From the NCBI GenBank assembly GCA_020430005.1, contig JAGQKQ010000051.1, positions 1-10,498 on the forward strand: a DNA stretch of 10,498 nt, written 5' to 3'. The number at the start of each line of letters is the position of its first letter. Position 1 is the stretch's first letter. Made by a program: the position numbers and the translations under genes. The notes beneath the pieces were generated by a model, which was not told the origin of the DNA, did no database searches, and saw only the letters and a list, made by a program, of their open reading frames with translations. Positions 7,180 through 10,498 of this stretch are shown piece after piece. The DNA is from Candidatus Omnitrophota bacterium (GTDB lineage: Bacteria > Omnitrophota > Gorgyraeia > Zapsychrales > Zapsychraceae).

Positions 7180-8085
7180 ATGAAGAAAAGACTTTCTTTC
7201 CTTATTATTTTTACTCTTTTTCTATTTTCCCCGGCAGCTATTGCTAACACTGTAAAGCAAATTTTTGAACAGGCTATGACAGAGTTCAGTCAGGGAAACT
7301 ATAAAAAAGCTATTCCTCTTTATGAAAAAGCATTGGATATGTATCCTGAATTAGCTCCGGCTTATAACTATCTAGCTTTGGCCCAGAAAGAAACGGGTGT
7401 TTCTCCGTCACAGGTTATTGCGACTCTACAAAAAGCTGTAGAAGTTAATCCTAATTATGCAACGGCGTATGATAATCTTTGTAAAGTATATTATGGGGTC
7501 AACGATTTTGATAATGCCGAGAAGTCTTGTATGCGCGCGGTGGAAATTGATCCCGAGGCTTATAGCTCAAAGCTGGCACTGGCCTGGATAAATCTGTTGG
7601 GGCAATCGGAACCAAAAGAAGCCATTGCTTATTTTGAAGATGTTGTCGCTTCGACGGAAAGCGAAGGTGGAGCACAAACCCAGTTTGGTTTAGGGTTGGC
7701 CTACTTTATGGTTGGTGAAAAATTTAAAACATTTGAAATGATTACCAAACTTAAAATGTCCGGTAATGAGCAAATGGCCGCACAGTTAGAAGATATGGTA
7801 CGATCCAATAACTATATTCCGAAAGCAACTGAAGGATTACCATTATTAAATACTCCGGCGCAAAGAAAATCGACTGGTACCTTGGTTAGGGATAATAACA
7901 CAGCTTCCAGCGAAAGCGTTACATCGTTCGCAGACAAAAGTATCGGAGAAATGCCGGTCCGCGTGAAAGCCAATCCTAATGAGCCCGCAAGGTATGGGTC
8001 AAATGAAAATGACTTAACCGGCGCAGAAAGAATTCGTCAGCTGCAGCAAAACAGCCTGCAACAGCCCAAAGGGTCAGGATACTAA
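7180..8085 (+). CDS. Exported tetratricopeptide-repeat protein
   Basis: This is a periplasmic or secreted TPR protein of unknown specific role. The 301 residues begin with a signal peptide: MKKR, a hydrophobic core to about 17, and an AIA site at 20-22 before Asn23. There is no lipobox cysteine. Tetratricopeptide repeats follow at about 24-57 (QGNYKKAIPLYEKALDMYP), a degenerate one at 59-91, a clear one at 93-126 (NDFDNAEKSCMRAVEIDP), and a fourth at about 127-160. The last 90 residues are low in predicted order and rich in Ser, Asn and Gln. It starts 30 bp after gspM with no visible ribosome binding site. TPR proteins mediate protein contacts, and pilotins and assembly factors of secretion systems and pili often have this fold, so a scaffold role for the T2SS is plausible but inferred from position only. 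Its end is 2 bp from the convergent STT3 gene. Confidence 0.8.
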   Translation: MKKRLSFLIIFTLFLFSPAAIANTVKQIFEQAMTEFSQGNYKKAIPLYEKALDMYPELAPAYNYLALAQKETGVSPSQVIATLQKAVEVNPNYATAYDNLCKVYYGVNDFDNAEKSCMRAVEIDPEAYSSKLALAWINLLGQSEPKEAIAYFEDVVASTESEGGAQTQFGLGLAYFMVGEKFKTFEMITKLKMSGNEQMAAQLEDMVRSNNYIPKATEGLPLLNTPAQRKSTGTLVRDNNTASSESVTSFADKSIGEMPVRVKANPNEPARYGSNENDLTGAERIRQLQQNSLQQPKGSGY

Positions 8086-8087
8086 AA

Positions 8088-10498
8088 TTAATTTTCTTCC
8101 TGAAACTTTGTCCAATTCACTTTAAAAACTTTAATTTGGGTTCTTTTTGTTAGGTCTGTGACAGATGTCAGGGGAGTAATGTACTTTAATCCTCTACCGT
8201 CAAATACAAAAAGCCGGATTAGCATAGATTGTGCAATAGATCGGTCCATTAGCAGGGCTTTTCGGACCGGGCCATCCTGATAGATAACCACACTGTAGGG
8301 CAGCGTCGGGGAGTCTTGCTTTTTCTCTATGACATCAATATCTGTCGCATAAAAAATACTGTAAGGGATGCCCTTTCCATATGTAGAGGAATTGATTTCG
8401 GCCCGTGGTGTTGTCAGGTTAACAGTTAAATTTTCCTCAAAAAGAACAGTGCCATTACTTTCGGCGACCATTGCCAAAGGAGGGCTGTATTTATGTTGTC
8501 CACCGACCAATTTCCATAAAAAGTCAATATACTCCGGGGAATTGTGTCTGGGAACGTTAGCCAGGAGTTTAGGGTCGGCGTTAATACTTTCGATGGCCTT
8601 AAAGTTCCATTTCCCGATAAAAGTTAATTGCAGATTTTTATCAACAAATTCGTTATAAACAAGAATATAGGATGGCGGCGGGGTGGTGTGAGTTAATGTT
8701 AATAGATTATTAATGTCATCATTGTTCTTGAGCGCGGCGGTCAACAGCATACGCGCATGAAAATTATTCTTTGCGATAATTTGTTTTAAAAGCGCGATTG
8801 AACTGGATAGGGGAAGGCCGTGTTCCTGAAGATAGTCCGTCGCACGGTTTCCGCTATTATTCAGCATTCTCAGAATGCCTAAGGCTTCTTCCTCAGAATT
8901 GCTTAAGAAAAAGTTTGCCATCCAGTAAGCCTGCGGCACGTTGATTGTTGCTCCGTCGAAGGTGACACGGCGTTTGGCAATCGCCTTGATAAAATGTCCC
9001 GGCGGCCACCAACTGTTTACGATACTATTTTCAGGAGTTTTTTCCCGGATTTCTGTTAAAACCCTTTCCCAGGTTTGATTGAACAAAGGGTTGAGTAAGG
9101 TCGGCACGGCTTTTTTTATTTCATGGATAGGGATGGCGATGACGCTGACAATAATCAGGGTAATGACAGCGGTTCGTATTCCTGAATTCTTTAAGATTTT
9201 TGCGAAGGAATAATTGAAGAATTCATCCAGATATCGGATGCCAAGCGCGCATAGCAAGGCTAACGGAACAAGGAACAATAATGTAAAGCGCTGTGCTCCT
9301 AAACTGATAAATAAGCTGACAGCGAAGAATAATATAAGGATAATCGAGGGTAAGGCGGGTAAATTTGTATCATTGCCACGCACCGATTTAATGATTGTTA
9401 AAAAACAGGCAAAAAGACTGATCGTAAAAATAATGGAACCGCCGGTCAAAGCGATGATTTCCGGGAGCGAGCTTTTATGTAATTCACTGACGCTGATGTA
9501 AAGGTCCGGCCAGGGCGAAAGCTGCGGGTTCATAAAGTTATTCAACGCCACCCAGCCTTCTCTAAAAAGAACAAAGAATTCCTTCAATCCGAATGTTAAA
9601 CTGATGAGGGCAAAACTTCCAGCCAGTACAATTAAGGCGAAGGCAGTTGCCGATTTTGCTGCCGACCGGTTTTTGTGGATGAGTCCCTGGAAAATAATGT
9701 TGATTACAAAACCGCCGACAAGAATTGCGAAGAAGAACACCCATCCCTGCCAGAAATGGGCGTATAAACATAGCAGGGCCGCGATTAACAATGACAGAAG
9801 AACTTTCTTTTTGCCGGAAGGCGTTTTGTCGGTATAAAACACACAGGCCAGGATACACAATGGAAAAAAGGTGTTATAAGGATCATTATCATACCAGCCG
9901 AACATGCTCCGGCGGACAAAAATGGGAGCGCATAAAAAGAAAACCGACGCAGTAAAAATGTGGTGGGGCTGACATCCCAGAAGACGGCCGTTTATAAAAA
10001 AGAATATCAAGGCGAGCGTCATGATCAGAAGCGGTGTAAAGCTTAATGCGTACATCAGGTCAATACCTTCATGGAAAAAGTTAAGGACTTTGTAAACGGC
10101 GGTACCAATATAGGGATGAAGATTGTAAGGTTCCCAATGTCCCTCAGGCGCGAGCATAAGGGGGTTAAGATATTTGCTGCCTTTCTTTGTTTCAGCCATT
10201 TTTCCGGTTTCCAGAAGATTTTCAGTCAGTTGATAATAATAGTACGAATCTGACGCTAAAAGATAAGGGGCCTCTCTGGAAGCCGTAATCTTGTCATCAA
10301 TATTCTGTGAAATTTTTGCAATGCTGGACATGACTTTGTCCCGCTCTTTATGAATTAGCTCATTTAATAATTTTTTTGTGAGCTGTTTTCTGGTCTCTAA
10401 AGGAAGATTTGGTTGAGTGGCACGAATTTGTTCTTCAACCTGTTTTTGCAGTTGGGCGATGACTAATAATGCGGCTTTATCTTCCGCCGCATCACTGG
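8088..10498 (-). CDS. STT3-family oligosaccharyltransferase (5' end outside window)
   Basis: This is a membrane enzyme that transfers a lipid-linked glycan to asparagine of proteins outside the cytoplasm. The frame stays open from the stop at 8088 to the right edge, so the ATG at 10331 is probably internal and TM1 lies off the window. Numbering from that Met: an SDSYYYY loop with the first acidic residue Asp28, the GWYDNDPYN motif with DND at 148-150, SVSE at 280-283 (Glu283), and GAQRF with Arg348 all match STT3/AglB/PglB catalytic and substrate-contact positions. About ten membrane helices lie between 94 and 401, followed by a ~340-residue periplasmic domain. The motif normally reading WWDYG is WWPPG (441-445). 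Upstream, about 80 mostly helical, charged residues precede Asp28. No terminator is possible in the 2-bp gap to the TPR gene. Confidence 0.88.
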   Translation of the reverse strand, partial: SDAAEDKAALLVIAQLQKQVEEQIRATQPNLPLETRKQLTKKLLNELIHKERDKVMSSIAKISQNIDDKITASREAPYLLASDSYYYYQLTENLLETGKMAETKKGSKYLNPLMLAPEGHWEPYNLHPYIGTAVYKVLNFFHEGIDLMYALSFTPLLIMTLALIFFFINGRLLGCQPHHIFTASVFFLCAPIFVRRSMFGWYDNDPYNTFFPLCILACVFYTDKTPSGKKKVLLSLLIAALLCLYAHFWQGWVFFFAILVGGFVINIIFQGLIHKNRSAAKSATAFALIVLAGSFALISLTFGLKEFFVLFREGWVALNNFMNPQLSPWPDLYISVSELHKSSLPEIIALTGGSIIFTISLFACFLTIIKSVRGNDTNLPALPSIILILFFAVSLFISLGAQRFTLLFLVPLALLCALGIRYLDEFFNYSFAKILKNSGIRTAVITLIIVSVIAIPIHEIKKAVPTLLNPLFNQTWERVLTEIREKTPENSIVNSWWPPGHFIKAIAKRRVTFDGATINVPQAYWMANFFLSNSEEEALGILRMLNNSGNRATDYLQEHGLPLSSSIALLKQIIAKNNFHARMLLTAALKNNDDINNLLTLTHTTPPPSYILVYNEFVDKNLQLTFIGKWNFKAIESINADPKLLANVPRHNSPEYIDFLWKLVGGQHKYSPPLAMVAESNGTVLFEENLTVNLTTPRAEINSSTYGKGIPYSIFYATDIDVIEKKQDSPTLPYSVVIYQDGPVRKALLMDRSIAQSMLIRLFVFDGRGLKYITPLTSVTDLTKRTQIKVFKVNWTKFQEEN

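Noticed and set aside
8088..10331. STT3 gene starting at the ATG at 10331
   Set aside because: The frame stays open to the window end, no good ribosome binding site precedes this ATG, and TM1 required by the family is missing.

Overview
The window looks like chromosomal DNA of a Gram-negative-type (diderm) bacterium. It carries most of a type II secretion (T2SS) operon on the + strand, followed by a convergent gene for an STT3-family oligosaccharyltransferase on the - strand. Several traits together suggest Candidatus Omnitrophota or a related uncultured diderm lineage: a PilM/PilN-like fused GspL, a zinc-metallopeptidase gene inserted between gspF and gspG, a TPR protein at the operon end, and a bacterial STT3 with a long first loop. 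This placement is inferred from gene content only and is moderate to low confidence. No tRNA, rRNA, CRISPR array, insertion sequence or attachment site was seen.

Layout: 1-452 is the C-terminal end of the GspE ATPase, cut by the left edge. It is followed by gspF (455-1660), a secreted or anchored HExxH metallopeptidase that overlaps gspF (1644-2462), the major pseudopilin gspG (2515-2949), and the minor pseudopilins gspI (2966-3379), gspJ (3386-3994) and gspK (3997-5022). A 77-bp gap contains a perfect inverted repeat and a promoter-like sequence. After it come gspL (5100-6572), gspM (6577-7149) and an exported TPR protein (7180-8085). The genes are packed with gaps of 2 to about 77 bp, as in one transcription unit, possibly with an internal promoter before gspL. 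The - strand STT3 gene ends 2 bp from the TPR gene and runs off the right edge.

How the genes work together: GspE powers assembly through the inner-membrane platform GspF-GspL-GspM. GspG polymerises into the pseudopilus, and the I-J-K trio forms its tip. The peptidase and TPR proteins are not classical T2SS parts but sit in the operon and carry export signals, so they are candidate accessory factors. GspC, GspD, GspH and the prepilin peptidase GspO are not in this window. The STT3 protein transfers glycans to proteins outside the cytoplasm. Its sequon-binding motif is WWPPG instead of WWDYG. Acidic-extended N-glycosylation sequons are unusually dense in the periplasmic parts of GspI, GspM and STT3 itself, which suggests, without proving, that the secretion system could be glycosylated.
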